Notes: a model not told the origin generated them from the letters alone. A DNA stretch of 35,566 bases from an uncultured Opitutales bacterium (GCA_938091675.1 CALKMX010000017.1:1-35566); one strand, 5' to 3'. Counted from the stretch's first letter, positions 24,462 through 34,651 are shown. Translations and numbers: made by a program.

Positions 24462-27400
24462 TCAGGCATCAAATCCAAGGTTGGGACGCAACCATTTGAC
24501 CGATTGTTCAAAATCCCATCCCTTTCGCTTGGCATAATCCTCTACCTGATCCCTACCTAGGCTGCCTACATTGAAGTAGCGGGAATCCGGGTGGGAAAAA
24601 TAAAGTCCGGAAACGGAGCAACCCGGGTTCATTGCCCGGGATTCGGTCAGTTCAAGCCCGATTGCATTTTTCACATCGAGCAGTTCCCAGATTAAATCTT
24701 TTTCGGTGTGATCAGGCTGACAGGGATATCCAGCCGCTGGCCGGATGCCTCTGTATTTCTCAGCAACGATTTCTTCGTTGGTTAGTCCCTCTGACTTTCC
24801 AAATCCCCACAGGTCGCGAATTTGCTTATGAGCATATTCGGCGGTTGCCTCAGCAAAACGATCTCCCAAAGACTTTACTAAAATGGAAGTGTAATCATCT
24901 TGGTCGGCTTTGTATTTTTCCGCAAGTTGATCCACTTCATCTCCTGCATTTACGGCAAAAGCACCTAGGAAGTCCATCCTGCCCGAATCTTCGGGGGCGA
25001 TATAGTCTGACAAGCAAAATTGTGGCTGGTTTGGTATTACCTGCTGCCGGCGAACGAAGCAGAACTTTCCAACGCTCTTTTGCTTGGAGAGATCGGAGAA
25101 TAATTCCACATCATCCCCAATGGCATGGGCTGGCCATAACCCAACCACTGCCTGGCAGTGGAAGAGTTTTTGATCAAGGATTTCCTTAAGTAATTCCTGT
25201 GCATGGCCAAAAAGTTTTTTCGCTTCATCTCCCGTGTTTTCCTTTTCGAAAATTTTAGGGTAAGTACCTTTCAATTCCCATGCCCAAAAGAAGGGAGACC
25301 AGTCAAAAAACTCAAGAATTTCCTCAAGTTTGGGATTGAAGAGGTGAGTGCCCAGGTTATCGGCCAGAGGTTCGGCGATTTCCTGGGTTTTCCAGTCAAA
25401 AGAAACCCCCTTGGTTCGGGCATCTTCAAGTTTAAGCAAGGGTCTTTCTGCCTGAGATTCGTGATGTTCACAAATGCGAGCCTGATCCGACTTAAGGTTT
25501 TCAATGTACATTTTTGACTTTTCTGGATGCAATACATCATTGCAAACATTCACGACCAGCGAGGCATCGGGCACTTGTACAACGGGTGCCTCGTAATGAG
25601 GGGCAATCTTAATTGCGGTATGTGCACGACTGGTTGTGGCACCACCAATTAGCAGAGGAATCTTTAAACCCAAACGTTGCATCTCCTTGGCGTTGTGGAT
25701 CATTTCATCAAGCGATGGGGTGATCAGGCCACTTAACCCAAGTACATCTGCCTGATGTTTGGCAACTGCATCCAGGATTTTATCGCAGGATACCATAACG
25801 CCGAGATCAATCACTTCCCAATTATTGCAGGCAAGAACAACTCCCACGATATTTTTGCCAATATCATGGACATCCCCCTTGACCGTGGCAATGACCATGG
25901 TCGCCCGTTTGTCAGCCCCCGATTTGTCTTTTTCCTTCTCCATGAAGGGTTCAAGGTAGGCCACGGCTTTTTTCATAACCCGGGCACTTTTTACTACCTG
26001 TGGTAGGAACATTTTTCCGTCCCCGAATAAATCTCCCACTACTTTCATTCCATCCATCAACGGGCCTTCAATTACATCTAAAGGGCGACCGAGTAACTGA
26101 CGGGCTTCCTCGGCGTCTTCTTCCGCAAAATCGCCAATTCCCTTGACTAGTGCGTAGGTCAACCGTTCCGCCACCGGTTTTTCACGCCACGAAAGATCTG
26201 GACCATCTGATTTTCGACTACCTGTCTGATCCTTGATACTTTCTGCATGGACCAGTAAAGCTTCCCCCGCATCTGCGGACTGGTTGAGCACCACTGCTTC
26301 CACCCGTTTGAGAAGTTCGGGCTCAATTTCGTCATAAACTGCAAGCATACCCGCATTTACAATGCCCATGTCCAGTCCTGCTTGGCAGCTATGATAAAGG
26401 AAACTGGCATGCATGGCCTCGCGAACGAGGTTGTTTCCCCGGAACGAGAAAGATACATTGCTAATGCCACCACTTGTACGGGCATGGGGGCAACGCTTTT
26501 TGATTTCCCGTACCGCATCAATGAAGTCGAGTCCATAAGAGTTGTGTTCATCCATGCCTGTGGCAAGGGTGAGCACATTTGGATCAAAGATAATGTCCCA
26601 GGCTGGAAACTTCACTTCATCCACCAGAATTTTGTAGGCCCTTTCACAAATGCGAATTTTATCTTCAAGGGTGGCCGCCTGGCCCTTTTCATCAAATGCC
26701 ATCACTACCACCGCAGCCCCATATCTCATTGCAAGCGTGGCGTGATGCTTAAAGCTTTCCTCTCCCTCTTTCAGGCTGATGGAATTAATAATGCATTTGC
26801 CCTGTATTACCTTGAGCCCGGCTTCAATGACTGTCCATTTTGAACTGTCAATCATGATGGGAACACGGGAAATATCAGGTTCGGAAACAACCAGGTTTAA
26901 AAATTTGGTCATGCATTCCTCCCCATCCAGCAGGGCGGCATCAAAATTCACATCAATGATATTGGCTCCGTTCTCGACCTGCTGTTTGGCAACCTTAAGG
27001 GCGGAATCGTAATCTCCATCCTCAATTAGTTTTCGAAATTTGGGAGATCCGGTGACATTGGTTCGTTCACCTACCATGATCAAGGATTTTGATTCGCCTT
27101 TAATTTCAAAGGGCTCGAGACCACTCAATCTCATTGCAGGCTCGATAGGAGAAATTTTCCGGGGAGCGGCTTGGGTTAATTTATCCGCGATGGCATGAAT
27201 ATGGTCTGGAGTGGTGCCGCAACAACCACCCGCCATATTTAACAATCCTTCCTCTGCGAATGCGAAAAGTGCCTGGGCGGTATCGGCAGGTTTCTCGTCA
27301 TAGCCGGTGGGAGCGAGCGGGTTGGGAAGTCCAGCGTTGGGATAGCAATGAACAAAGCAATCGGCATTTTGGGAAAGTGCCTGAAGGTAGGGTCGCATCG

Positions 27401-28175
27401 CATCTGCCCCGAGGGCACAGTTCAATCCCACGCCAAGGGGCTTGGCATGGGCGATTGAATTCCAGCACGCCTCGGTGGTTTGTCCGGATAGGGTGCGGCC
27501 AGATGCATCGGTTATGGTGATGGAAAGGATTACCGGCAAACGCTTTCCGGAAGATTCAAAAAAGTTTTCCAGGGCGAAAATGGCCGCCTTTAAATTCAGG
27601 GTGTCAAAGGTGGTTTCCGGCATGAGGATGTCCACACCACCTTCAACCAGTGCCACAATCTGTGCGTAGTACGCATCAACCAACTGGTCAAAGGTAACAT
27701 TGCGGAGGGAAGGGTCATTAACATCGGGGGAAAGGGATGCGGTCCGGTTTGTTGGACCAATAGCCCCGGCAACAAATCTGGGTCGCGAGGGATCCTTTCT
27801 CATCGCATCATCAGCTGCCTCTCTCGCCAGTTTTGCAGATGCCACATTTAGGTCGTGGACAACTTCTTCGAGATGATAATCTGCCATGGCGATGCTGGTT
27901 GCGCTAAAGGTGTTCGTTTCCACTAGGTCGCTACCGGCGGCAAAATAAGATTGATGGATGTTACGGATGATGTCCGGGCGGGTCAGGCTGAGTAAATCAT
28001 TGTTTCCCTTAAGCTCGCTTTTGTGAGTTTTAAAATAATCACCCCGAAAATCCTCTTCTTCGAGTTTTTCCTGCTGAATCATGGTCCCCATTGCACCATC
28101 CAATATCAATATCCTTTTGGCCAAGATTTCTCGGATATCATGTTCAAGGGGACGATTCTTGCTAAAATTTTTCAT
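24462..28175 (-). CDS. metH: Cobalamin-dependent methionine synthase
   Basis: MetH transfers a methyl group from methyltetrahydrofolate through cobalamin to homocysteine. All four modules are present in 1237 residues. The homocysteine domain has zinc ligands Cys253 (LNCALGAD), Cys318 and Cys319 (GGCCGTTPD). The pterin-binding domain covers about 360-640. The B12 cap and Rossmann domains have DVHDIG with the axial His770. The C-terminal SAM-dependent reactivation domain includes [15 protein letters not shown]. Length and order match the full-size E. coli type. No cobalamin-riboswitch-like leader is visible; instead a palindrome lies just upstream. It begins the minus-strand run towards thrS (78-base gap). 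Confidence 0.97.
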   Translation of the reverse strand: MKNFSKNRPLEHDIREILAKRILILDGAMGTMIQQEKLEEEDFRGDYFKTHKSELKGNNDLLSLTRPDIIRNIHQSYFAAGSDLVETNTFSATSIAMADYHLEEVVHDLNVASAKLAREAADDAMRKDPSRPRFVAGAIGPTNRTASLSPDVNDPSLRNVTFDQLVDAYYAQIVALVEGGVDILMPETTFDTLNLKAAIFALENFFESSGKRLPVILSITITDASGRTLSGQTTEACWNSIAHAKPLGVGLNCALGADAMRPYLQALSQNADCFVHCYPNAGLPNPLAPTGYDEKPADTAQALFAFAEEGLLNMAGGCCGTTPDHIHAIADKLTQAAPRKISPIEPAMRLSGLEPFEIKGESKSLIMVGERTNVTGSPKFRKLIEDGDYDSALKVAKQQVENGANIIDVNFDAALLDGEECMTKFLNLVVSEPDISRVPIMIDSSKWTVIEAGLKVIQGKCIINSISLKEGEESFKHHATLAMRYGAAVVVMAFDEKGQAATLEDKIRICERAYKILVDEVKFPAWDIIFDPNVLTLATGMDEHNSYGLDFIDAVREIKKRCPHARTSGGISNVSFSFRGNNLVREAMHASFLYHSCQAGLDMGIVNAGMLAVYDEIEPELLKRVEAVVLNQSADAGEALLVHAESIKDQTGSRKSDGPDLSWREKPVAERLTYALVKGIGDFAEEDAEEARQLLGRPLDVIEGPLMDGMKVVGDLFGDGKMFLPQVVKSARVMKKAVAYLEPFMEKEKDKSGADKRATMVIATVKGDVHDIGKNIVGVVLACNNWEVIDLGVMVSCDKILDAVAKHQADVLGLSGLITPSLDEMIHNAKEMQRLGLKIPLLIGGATTSRAHTAIKIAPHYEAPVVQVPDASLVVNVCNDVLHPEKSKMYIENLKSDQARICEHHESQAERPLLKLEDARTKGVSFDWKTQEIAEPLADNLGTHLFNPKLEEILEFFDWSPFFWAWELKGTYPKIFEKENTGDEAKKLFGHAQELLKEILDQKLFHCQAVVGLWPAHAIGDDVELFSDLSKQKSVGKFCFVRRQQVIPNQPQFCLSDYIAPEDSGRMDFLGAFAVNAGDEVDQLAEKYKADQDDYTSILVKSLGDRFAEATAEYAHKQIRDLWGFGKSEGLTNEEIVAEKYRGIRPAAGYPCQPDHTEKDLIWELLDVKNAIGLELTESRAMNPGCSVSGLYFSHPDSRYFNVGSLGRDQVEDYAKRKGWDFEQSVKWLRPNLGFDA

Positions 28176-28186
28176 AAACGTATCAA

Positions 28187-28200
28187 CATATCATGATATG
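28187..28200 (-). promoter_or_regulatory. Perfect 14-base palindrome upstream of metH
   Basis: CATATCATGATATG is a perfect palindrome centred between 28193 and 28194. It ends 11 bases before the metH ATG and overlaps the expected 5' leader. Its size and dyad symmetry fit an operator for a dimeric regulator. ArsR-family and other regulators control methionine genes in some bacteria, but I cannot assign the protein. Confidence 0.45.
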
Positions 28201-28304
28201 ATGATGTGTTTTGCCAAACAAAAACCGACTTTATGAATTTCGTTTATAGTTGGATTGGCTTTGCCAAGTGTTAAAAAATGGTTCATCGTGAACGATTCAT
28301 GTTT

Positions 28305-28382
28305 CGGGATGTAGCGTAGTCTGGTTAGCGCGCCTGCTTTGGGAGCAGGAGGCCGTGAGTTCGAATCTCACCATCCCGACCA
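28305..28382 (+). tRNA. tRNA-Pro (anticodon TGG)
   Basis: Acceptor CGGGATG (28305-28311) pairs with CATCCCG (28372-28378), followed by discriminator A and encoded CCA (28380-28382). The anticodon arm CCTGC-TTTGGGA-GCAGG carries anticodon TGG. The T arm is GTGAG-TTCGAAT-CTCAC. The arms fold as a standard cloverleaf. It lies in the divergent gap between metH and speA. Confidence 0.97.
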
Positions 28383-28436
28383 TTTATTTCCCTCTCCTTA
28401 AAATTAATCAGGAAACACCAGGCTAGGAATATTCTC

Positions 28437-30323
28437 ATGGATCAAGATATTTATGGAATCTCCCGTTGGGGAGATGGGTTAGTTGGGGTTCTTCCCAATG
28501 GTAATGTTGGGTTACACGATCCTTTGGTCCCAGGCAGTGAGCCAGTTGACTTGGCGGGTATAATTCAAAAACTAGAGCAACGGGGCATTCAAACTCCTGT
28601 ACTTTTACGAGTATCGAATTTTTTGGAGCACCGGATAAAAGCAATTAATGAAGGCTTCAGGAATGCAATCGAGCAGGTTGAATACAAAGGAGATTATCGG
28701 GGGGTTTTCCCCATCAAAGTAAACCAGCAGGCTCATGTGGTTGAGCGGGTATCCAAGTACGGGGAACCTTTTCATTTCGGACTGGAAGTGGGATCGAAGG
28801 CAGAGCTATTGATTGCTCTGTCCCAAAATGTGAATTCTGAGGCGTTGATTATCTGTAATGGATACAAGGATTCGGAATTTATACGGCTTGCTTTACTGTC
28901 TTCGAAGCTAGGCATGAGAACTGTCATCGTGATGGAGAGCGTACGGGAATTAAAGTTGATTATTGAAGTATCTCGCGAGCTGAGAATTCCTCCAACTCTT
29001 GGCGTTCGGGTAAAATTGGTTAATGTGGTGAGTGGTAACTGGTCGGCAACCAGTGGGGATCGTTCATCATTTGGATTGTCTACTGCCCAGATTGTGGAAG
29101 TGGTCGAAACTTTGCGTAGAGAAAACTTACTAGACTCCCTTGTGCTCCAACATTCCCATCTGGGTAGTCAGGTTCCCAATATGATTGAAATTCGTAAGTT
29201 TGCCCAGGAGGCAAGTAGGTTGTTTATCGAGATTAAAAAGCTCGGGGCAAATTTACATTATCTGGATCTGGGAGGTGGTCTGGGAGTTGACTACACTGGA
29301 GAGAATTCTTCCAGTCCTAATTCGATCAATTATTCTTTGGATGAATATTGTTACAGCTTAGTTGAGACCGTCGGGTTTGAAATGAATGATGCGGGAATTG
29401 AGCATCCTTGCATTGTAACGGAGAGCGGGCGGGCTTGTGTGGCACAATCTTCCATGCTTTTGTTTAGCGTGCTTGAGAGTACAAGTTATGAGAGTGATGG
29501 TGTTGTTTTATCGGAGGAGGGGGACCATCCAGTGCTTCAATCTCTCATTGATATATCTGACAGTTTAAACCGCGAGATCCTCCTTGAGTCTCTCAATGAT
29601 GCAACTTACTACCGGGATGAATTAAGAGCCCTTTTCCGTAGGGGCAGGCTTTCTCTCCCCATTTTGGCCCGTGCTGAGCGTGCCCATCAGCGAATTCTGG
29701 GTCAAATCCGTGCAATGATGGATGATCTGAATGATATGGAATGGAGCGAGGAATTAAATCTCCGGGTCCAAGGCATGGCCGATATCTACCATTGTAACTT
29801 TTCGCTTTTTCAGAGTCTGCCAGATGTATGGGCGATCGATCAGTTGCATCCGATCATTCCCCTTACGCGCTTAAATGAGAAACCAGACAGAAATGCTGTT
29901 CTTTGTGATGTCACCTGCGATAGTGATGGTAGAATAGACCGCTTTGTGGTGTCTGAGGGGGTGGCTGACTGTCTTCCTCTTCACAGTTTGCGAGAGGATG
30001 AAGAATACTACCTCGGGGCATTTTTTGTCGGTGCGTATCAGGAAACTCTGGGAGATTTACACAACTTGTTTGGGGATACCAATGTGGTAACCATCCGGTT
30101 GAAGGAGGATGGTGAATTTGAGCTGCTTGACGAGGTTGAGGGTGACACCGTTTCCGAGGTATTGAGCTATGTGGAATACGAGCCAAAAAGACTGCTTGAA
30201 AAATTTAAGGCCCGGGCGGAACGGGCGGTGAAAGAGCATGGTGCTACCCTGGGGGAATTGAAAGAATTAGTGTCTACTTATCGTGACAGTCTAAGAGGAT
30301 ACACCTATTACGAATCGGATTAA
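28437..30323 (+). CDS. speA: Biosynthetic arginine decarboxylase
   Basis: SpeA decarboxylates arginine to agmatine with PLP. The 628-residue protein has the PLP lysine Lys94 in FPIKVNQQAHVV, the phosphate-binding LDLGGGLGVDYTG segment, a conserved TESGRA motif and the C-terminal CDVTCDSDGRID motif with the cysteine used across the active site. Length and N-terminus are those of the large alanine-racemase-fold type. An AGGA ribosome binding site (28425-28428) sits eight bases before the ATG. It heads the polyamine operon, and the next gene starts 13 bases after its stop. Confidence 0.96.
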   Translation: MDQDIYGISRWGDGLVGVLPNGNVGLHDPLVPGSEPVDLAGIIQKLEQRGIQTPVLLRVSNFLEHRIKAINEGFRNAIEQVEYKGDYRGVFPIKVNQQAHVVERVSKYGEPFHFGLEVGSKAELLIALSQNVNSEALIICNGYKDSEFIRLALLSSKLGMRTVIVMESVRELKLIIEVSRELRIPPTLGVRVKLVNVVSGNWSATSGDRSSFGLSTAQIVEVVETLRRENLLDSLVLQHSHLGSQVPNMIEIRKFAQEASRLFIEIKKLGANLHYLDLGGGLGVDYTGENSSSPNSINYSLDEYCYSLVETVGFEMNDAGIEHPCIVTESGRACVAQSSMLLFSVLESTSYESDGVVLSEEGDHPVLQSLIDISDSLNREILLESLNDATYYRDELRALFRRGRLSLPILARAERAHQRILGQIRAMMDDLNDMEWSEELNLRVQGMADIYHCNFSLFQSLPDVWAIDQLHPIIPLTRLNEKPDRNAVLCDVTCDSDGRIDRFVVSEGVADCLPLHSLREDEEYYLGAFFVGAYQETLGDLHNLFGDTNVVTIRLKEDGEFELLDEVEGDTVSEVLSYVEYEPKRLLEKFKARAERAVKEHGATLGELKELVSTYRDSLRGYTYYESD

Positions 30324-30336
30324 GAAAGGAAAAAGT

Positions 30337-31542
30337 ATGTCAAAAGTATTGGTAGTGGGAGCCGGTGGAGTCGGTTCCGTTGCAGTTCATAAAATGGCTC
30401 AGTTACCTGAGGTTTTTTCATCCATCTCTTTGGCAAGCCGAAAGGTTTCATCCTGCGAGAAAATTGCTGATTCAGTGAAGGATAGATTTGGAGTAAGCAT
30501 AGAAACCGCTGAAGTGGATGCCGATGAAGTTGGTCAAACCGTCCGGTTGCTCGAGCGGATCAAACCGGATCTTTTGGTAAACCTTGCCCTTCCTTATCAG
30601 GATCTTCCACTCATGGATGCCTGCTTGGAGGCAGGTGTGCCGTACTTGGATACCGCAAATTATGAGCCCAAGGACGAAGCCAAGTTTGAGTATCGCTGGC
30701 AGTGGGAATACCAGGAGAGATTTGAAAAGGCCGGACTGATGGCTCTTCTGGGGTCTGGGTTTGACCCCGGAGTAACCAATGTGTTCACCGCGTGGCTGGC
30801 CAAGCATCATTTTGACCGTATCGATACACTGGATATTTTGGACTGCAATGGAGGGGATCATGGCCATCCTTTCGCCACCAATTTTAATCCAGAAATCAAT
30901 ATTCGTGAAGTTACTGCTCCGGCGAGGCACTGGGAAAAGGGCGGTTGGGTGGAGAGTCCTGCCCTGTCCTTTAAACAGACCTATGATTTTCCAGAGGTGG
31001 GAGAGAGAAACATGTACCTGATGTACCACGAGGAACTGGAATCCTTGGTGAAACATTTTCCTGATATCCAGAGAGCCCGTTTTTGGATGACCTTTGGGGA
31101 TGCCTATTTAAAACACCTCGAGGTTTTGCAGAATGTTGGACTTACCTCGATTGAACCCATTGTGTATCAGGGGCAGGAAATTATTCCTCTGCAATTTCTT
31201 AAGGCGGTGCTACCAGACCCAGGGGGACTGGGGGAGCGCACCAAGGGTCGTACCTGTATTGGCAATATTGTAACCGGGGAAAAGGCCGGCTCCCTGATCA
31301 CCAAATATTTATACAATGTATGCGACCACGAAGAATGTTTCCGGGAAGTGGGAAGTCAGGCAGTAAGTTACACCACCGGCGTGCCCGCAATGATTGGAGC
31401 TGCCCTTATGCTTCAGGGAATCTGGCAGGGCAGGGGAGTCTTCAATATGGAACAACTCGATCCAGATCCTTTCATGGATATGCTTAACCAGCATGGTTTG
31501 CCCTGGGAGGTTTGCCAACTGGATGCCCCATTGAATTTCTGA
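30337..31542 (+). CDS. Carboxynorspermidine/carboxyspermidine dehydrogenase
   Basis: This 401-residue saccharopine-dehydrogenase-like protein condenses a diamine (putrescine or diaminopropane) with aspartate semialdehyde and reduces the imine using NADPH. The N-terminal Rossmann loop is VLVVGAGGVGSVAVHKM. Later segments such as YLDTANYEPKDEAKF and LLGSGFDPGVTNVFT match the family. The direct neighbour is the matching decarboxylase, and putrescine-forming genes are present, so carboxyspermidine is the likely product. An AAGGA ribosome binding site lies six bases before the ATG. It is coupled to the decarboxylase by a one-base overlap (TGATG). Confidence 0.93.
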   Translation: MSKVLVVGAGGVGSVAVHKMAQLPEVFSSISLASRKVSSCEKIADSVKDRFGVSIETAEVDADEVGQTVRLLERIKPDLLVNLALPYQDLPLMDACLEAGVPYLDTANYEPKDEAKFEYRWQWEYQERFEKAGLMALLGSGFDPGVTNVFTAWLAKHHFDRIDTLDILDCNGGDHGHPFATNFNPEINIREVTAPARHWEKGGWVESPALSFKQTYDFPEVGERNMYLMYHEELESLVKHFPDIQRARFWMTFGDAYLKHLEVLQNVGLTSIEPIVYQGQEIIPLQFLKAVLPDPGGLGERTKGRTCIGNIVTGEKAGSLITKYLYNVCDHEECFREVGSQAVSYTTGVPAMIGAALMLQGIWQGRGVFNMEQLDPDPFMDMLNQHGLPWEVCQLDAPLNF

Positions 31543-32717
31543 TGCTTCCCACACAGAGCGGAGGACCGGGTGCCTTCGCCCAATTTGATCTAAAGCGGGT
31601 GCCCACCCCATGTTATGTGGTGGATGAGGAAAAGATCCGTTCCAATCTTCGGATTCTTCGGGATATTGGAGAGCGTTCAGGAGCGAGAATCTTGATTGCC
31701 CTCAAGGCTTTTTCCATGTGGTCGCTTGCAGGATTGATTGAAGAGTATCTGGACGGCTGTTGTGCCTCTGGTTTATGGGAAGCAAGGCTGGCACGGCAGA
31801 AATTTTTTGCCCCCAAGGAAAAAGGCAAAGTACTCTCCACTTTTTCTCCTGCCTACCGGTCCATTGACTTGGATGAGATTTTCGCCCTGTCCGATCACCT
31901 TATTTTCAATTCCCCACAAGCTTTTGGAATTGAGCAGGCGATAAAAGCAGGGCTATCGGTTGGGTTGCGGATCAATCCGGAACTTTCCCTCGGGCTCGAT
32001 CCCAAGTACGATCCATGTGCGGAAAATTCTCGGTTGGGCTATCCTTTGAGCAAAGTAAATGGTGATGAACTTTGCGGGTTTCAAGGGTTGCACTTTCACA
32101 CCCTTTGCGAACAAAATTTTGATCCCCTCTTACGAACCTGGTGCAAGGTTCAGCAACATCTTGGAAATATGCTCAACCAGTTTGACTGGATTAATCTGGG
32201 AGGCGGACATCATTGCACCCGTGAAGATTATGACCGGGGTGGCTTGGTGGATTTGATTTCGATGATTTCTCAAAAGTATCAGGTTCAGGTATATCTGGAA
32301 CCTGGAGAAGCCGTGGCGTTGGATGCAGGCATCCTGGTCGGAGAAGTCTTGGACATAATGGGGGCGGAAAAGCAACACGCCCTACTGGACCTCAGTGCCA
32401 CCTGCCATGCTCCTGATGTGATTGAAGCACCGTACCGGCCCGCACTCCTTGGGGAGGTGATGTATGAGGGATATGAATATTACCTGGGGGGAGCGAGCTG
32501 TTTGACTGCAGATAGCTTTGGCAGTTACCGTCTGCCAGGTAAGCTGTGCCGCGGGGACAGAGTGGCTTTTTTGGATCAGGCTCATTACACCATGGTAAAA
32601 AGCAATACATTTAACGGCGTGCCTTTGCCCTCGATTGCCCTGTGGAACTCCCGAACGGATGACCTTAAAATCATTCGGGAATTTGATTACGATGAATTTC
32701 TAAACCGCTTATCATGA
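31542..32717 (+). CDS. nspC: Carboxynorspermidine/carboxyspermidine decarboxylase
   Basis: NspC is a PLP enzyme of the alanine-racemase fold that decarboxylates carboxyspermidine to spermidine. Lys55 in LIALKAFSMW binds PLP. GLHFHTLCEQ, NLGGGHHCTREDYD, LEPGEAVALDAG and the C-terminal LSATCHAPDV and GGASCLTADSFG motifs follow. I start at the ATG overlapping the dehydrogenase stop (31542), giving 391 residues; an ATG ten codons upstream lies inside that gene. It overlaps speB by four bases. Specificity for the spermidine or norspermidine form is inferred from the putrescine route. Confidence 0.94.
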   Translation: MLPTQSGGPGAFAQFDLKRVPTPCYVVDEEKIRSNLRILRDIGERSGARILIALKAFSMWSLAGLIEEYLDGCCASGLWEARLARQKFFAPKEKGKVLSTFSPAYRSIDLDEIFALSDHLIFNSPQAFGIEQAIKAGLSVGLRINPELSLGLDPKYDPCAENSRLGYPLSKVNGDELCGFQGLHFHTLCEQNFDPLLRTWCKVQQHLGNMLNQFDWINLGGGHHCTREDYDRGGLVDLISMISQKYQVQVYLEPGEAVALDAGILVGEVLDIMGAEKQHALLDLSATCHAPDVIEAPYRPALLGEVMYEGYEYYLGGASCLTADSFGSYRLPGKLCRGDRVAFLDQAHYTMVKSNTFNGVPLPSIALWNSRTDDLKIIREFDYDEFLNRLS

Positions 32718-33565
32718 TGCCTAGAAAAACTATGCAATTTTTGGAATCTGAACTTACGGAAATGGAAAAGCAGGAAAGTTTTTCCCGCTTCCACATCATT
32801 CCCTGTCCGATGGAAAAAACCGTTTCTTACGGGGCCGGCACTTCAGGTGGTCCGGGGGCGATTATTGAGGCGAGCCAGGAACTGGAACGATCATCTATAT
32901 GTGAACAAGGGATTTACACCCACCCAGCAATGGATTGCTCTGAGGATCATAAAACCTGCCTGGGAGGTTTACGAAAGCAGGTAAGAATGGTAGTCGAAGC
33001 AGAAAAATTCCCAGTGGTTTTAGGGGGCGAACATTCCCTCTCATGGGCTGTGGTGAATGGAATTGGTGAAGCTCTGGGCAAGAAAGTGGGAGTTATACAG
33101 GTCGATGCCCATGCCGATCTTCGGCAGAGTTATGGGGGGGATCCACATTCCCACGCCAGTGTGATGAATTTATTGGTTCAAGAGGGGCACGGGCTTGCCT
33201 CTTTCGGTGTGCGTGCACTTTGCGAACAGGAAAAAAAGTTCCGTCAGGATTATGGTGTGAAATATTGGGATGGGGAAGATTTGGTTCGGGGAAATACAAG
33301 TTCGGTGAACTTGCCAAATGACTTTCCGCAACTGGTTTACCTTAGTTTTGATTTAGACGGCCTCGATCCTTCAGTCATGCCTGCGGTAGGAACACCAGTG
33401 CCCGGTGGATTGTCATACTATCAGGCTATCGACTTGGTTGAATCGGCTCTTGCTGGCAGAAAGTGTGTGGGCATGGATTTAGTTGAGTTGGCTCCGGTCG
33501 ATGGTGATATGGTTTCTCCCTTCACCGCAGCCTGCCTCTTGCAAAGACTTCTGGCATTAGTCTAA
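32714..33565 (+). CDS. speB: Agmatinase-type ureohydrolase
   Basis: This 283-residue binuclear manganese ureohydrolase converts agmatine to putrescine and urea. Metal-binding residues are His107 (GGEHSLSW), Asp131, His133 and Asp135 (QVDAHADLRQ), and Asp213 and Asp215 (SFDLDGLDPS). The loop VGTPVPGGLSY is canonical. Placement after speA and overlap with nspC support agmatinase rather than arginase. ATG at 32717 is an alternative start. With the other three genes it completes arginine to agmatine to putrescine to carboxyspermidine to spermidine. Confidence 0.93.
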   Translation: MMPRKTMQFLESELTEMEKQESFSRFHIIPCPMEKTVSYGAGTSGGPGAIIEASQELERSSICEQGIYTHPAMDCSEDHKTCLGGLRKQVRMVVEAEKFPVVLGGEHSLSWAVVNGIGEALGKKVGVIQVDAHADLRQSYGGDPHSHASVMNLLVQEGHGLASFGVRALCEQEKKFRQDYGVKYWDGEDLVRGNTSSVNLPNDFPQLVYLSFDLDGLDPSVMPAVGTPVPGGLSYYQAIDLVESALAGRKCVGMDLVELAPVDGDMVSPFTAACLLQRLLALV

Positions 33566-33570
33566 ATCTT

Positions 33571-34071
33571 TTGATTACACCTGAGCAGATCATTGAACGG
33601 TTTTCCTTGAAAGCCCATCCAGAGGGTGGCTGGTATCAACGTACTTATCAGTCCAGCTTAGAGATAGAGTCCCCTAATGGTTCCCGTCCCGTGGGTACAT
33701 CCATATTATACCTCCTCCAAAGGGGAGATATTTCTCGCTTACATTGTCTGGATGCGGATGAGATATGGTATTTTCACCTGGGATCTCCCTTAAAGCTGCA
33801 TATGTTTTCTGAAGATCGCTATCATTCAATCCTGCTTGGAGATATCTCAAAAAATGCCGATGCACACCCACAATACACCATTCCTGCTGAAATGATTTTT
33901 GGGGCAGTTCCATGTGAAGCTTCTAAAGGTGAATATTCGCTGGTGAGTTGTTCTGTGTCTCTAGGTTTTATTGAAACTGGTTTTAGATGGTCGAATGCGT
34001 CGAGCCTGAAAGAAAAATTCCCAAAATACTTAGATTTAATTGAAAAGATGAGCCATTCTGTGGAATCTTAA
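33571..34071 (+). CDS. Cupin_5 (DUF985) family protein
   Basis: This is a 166-residue cupin-like protein of the DUF985 family. The N-terminal LKAHPEGGWYQRTYQS and the following TSILYLLQRGDISRLHCLDADEIWYFHLGSPLKL match the family, with potential metal-binding His and Glu in the barrel (RLHCLDADEIWYFH). No reaction is established for the family. It starts with TTG at 33571, only five bases after speB, because no ATG or GTG fits the conserved N-terminus. It is probably translated as part of the polyamine operon. Confidence 0.85.
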   Translation: MITPEQIIERFSLKAHPEGGWYQRTYQSSLEIESPNGSRPVGTSILYLLQRGDISRLHCLDADEIWYFHLGSPLKLHMFSEDRYHSILLGDISKNADAHPQYTIPAEMIFGAVPCEASKGEYSLVSCSVSLGFIETGFRWSNASSLKEKFPKYLDLIEKMSHSVES

Positions 34072-34078
34072 TGTTTGA

Positions 34079-34651
34079 ATGCAGAAAATCTTTTCATGGG
34101 GTGGAGGAAAAATACTTGAACTTGAACTTCCTGATTGGAGAATTTGGATTCCCGAATTAGTTGACCAGTTTACCCTCAATCAGGAAAGAGCCGGCAAGTC
34201 TCACAAAATTGGAGGCAGGTGGGAAAATCTATACATTGACATAAGTGTCGTACCTGCTGCACGGATTCCTATCCGGATTGCCAGAGATTTCGGTAAAGAG
34301 CTGCTCGATATATCAAGTGTCATTTTATATGAGCCTTTGGCAAATACCTTAGACCAAAAACCTCCCTTTTGGTTTAATTACGCAAAACCGGGTGAATCAA
34401 CCGGACTTCATGATCACTCTGAACTATCTGCGCTTTCAGGAGTGATTTATTTGTCTGCTAAACCAAGTTCTGGAAACTTATATTTTCATAAAGACGGGGA
34501 AGTTGACCTGGAGATTATGCCAAGCATTGGAAAATTGGTGCTTTTTGAGCCTTGGATGCGCCATGGGGTACGAGAAAATCTTTCAGATCAAAACCGCTTA
34601 TCCATGGCTTTTAATCTATTCCCTTTCCCCCTACCTATCATGAATTTGTAA
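34079..34651 (+). CDS. 2-oxoglutarate/Fe(II) oxygenase-like protein
   Basis: The 190-residue protein resembles small bacterial 2-oxoglutarate/iron oxygenases of the 2OG-FeII_Oxy_5 type (double-stranded beta-helix). FNYAKPGESTGLHDHSEL carries His113 and Glu115, with His111 alongside. LSGVIYLSAKPSSGNLYF is the next strand pair. PSIGKLVLFEPWMRHGVREN carries the distal His162, and NRLSMAFNL carries Arg173 for the 2-oxoglutarate carboxylate. It begins seven bases after the DUF985 gene. The substrate is unknown; its position suggests, but does not prove, a link to polyamines or amino acids. Confidence 0.75.
   Translation: MQKIFSWGGGKILELELPDWRIWIPELVDQFTLNQERAGKSHKIGGRWENLYIDISVVPAARIPIRIARDFGKELLDISSVILYEPLANTLDQKPPFWFNYAKPGESTGLHDHSELSALSGVIYLSAKPSSGNLYFHKDGEVDLEIMPSIGKLVLFEPWMRHGVRENLSDQNRLSMAFNLFPFPLPIMNL

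Noticed and set aside
24632-25189. 185-codon plus-strand frame opposite metH
   Set aside because: It is antisense to the conserved SAM-activation domain of MetH; composition is arginine/proline/leucine-rich as expected of a shadow frame.
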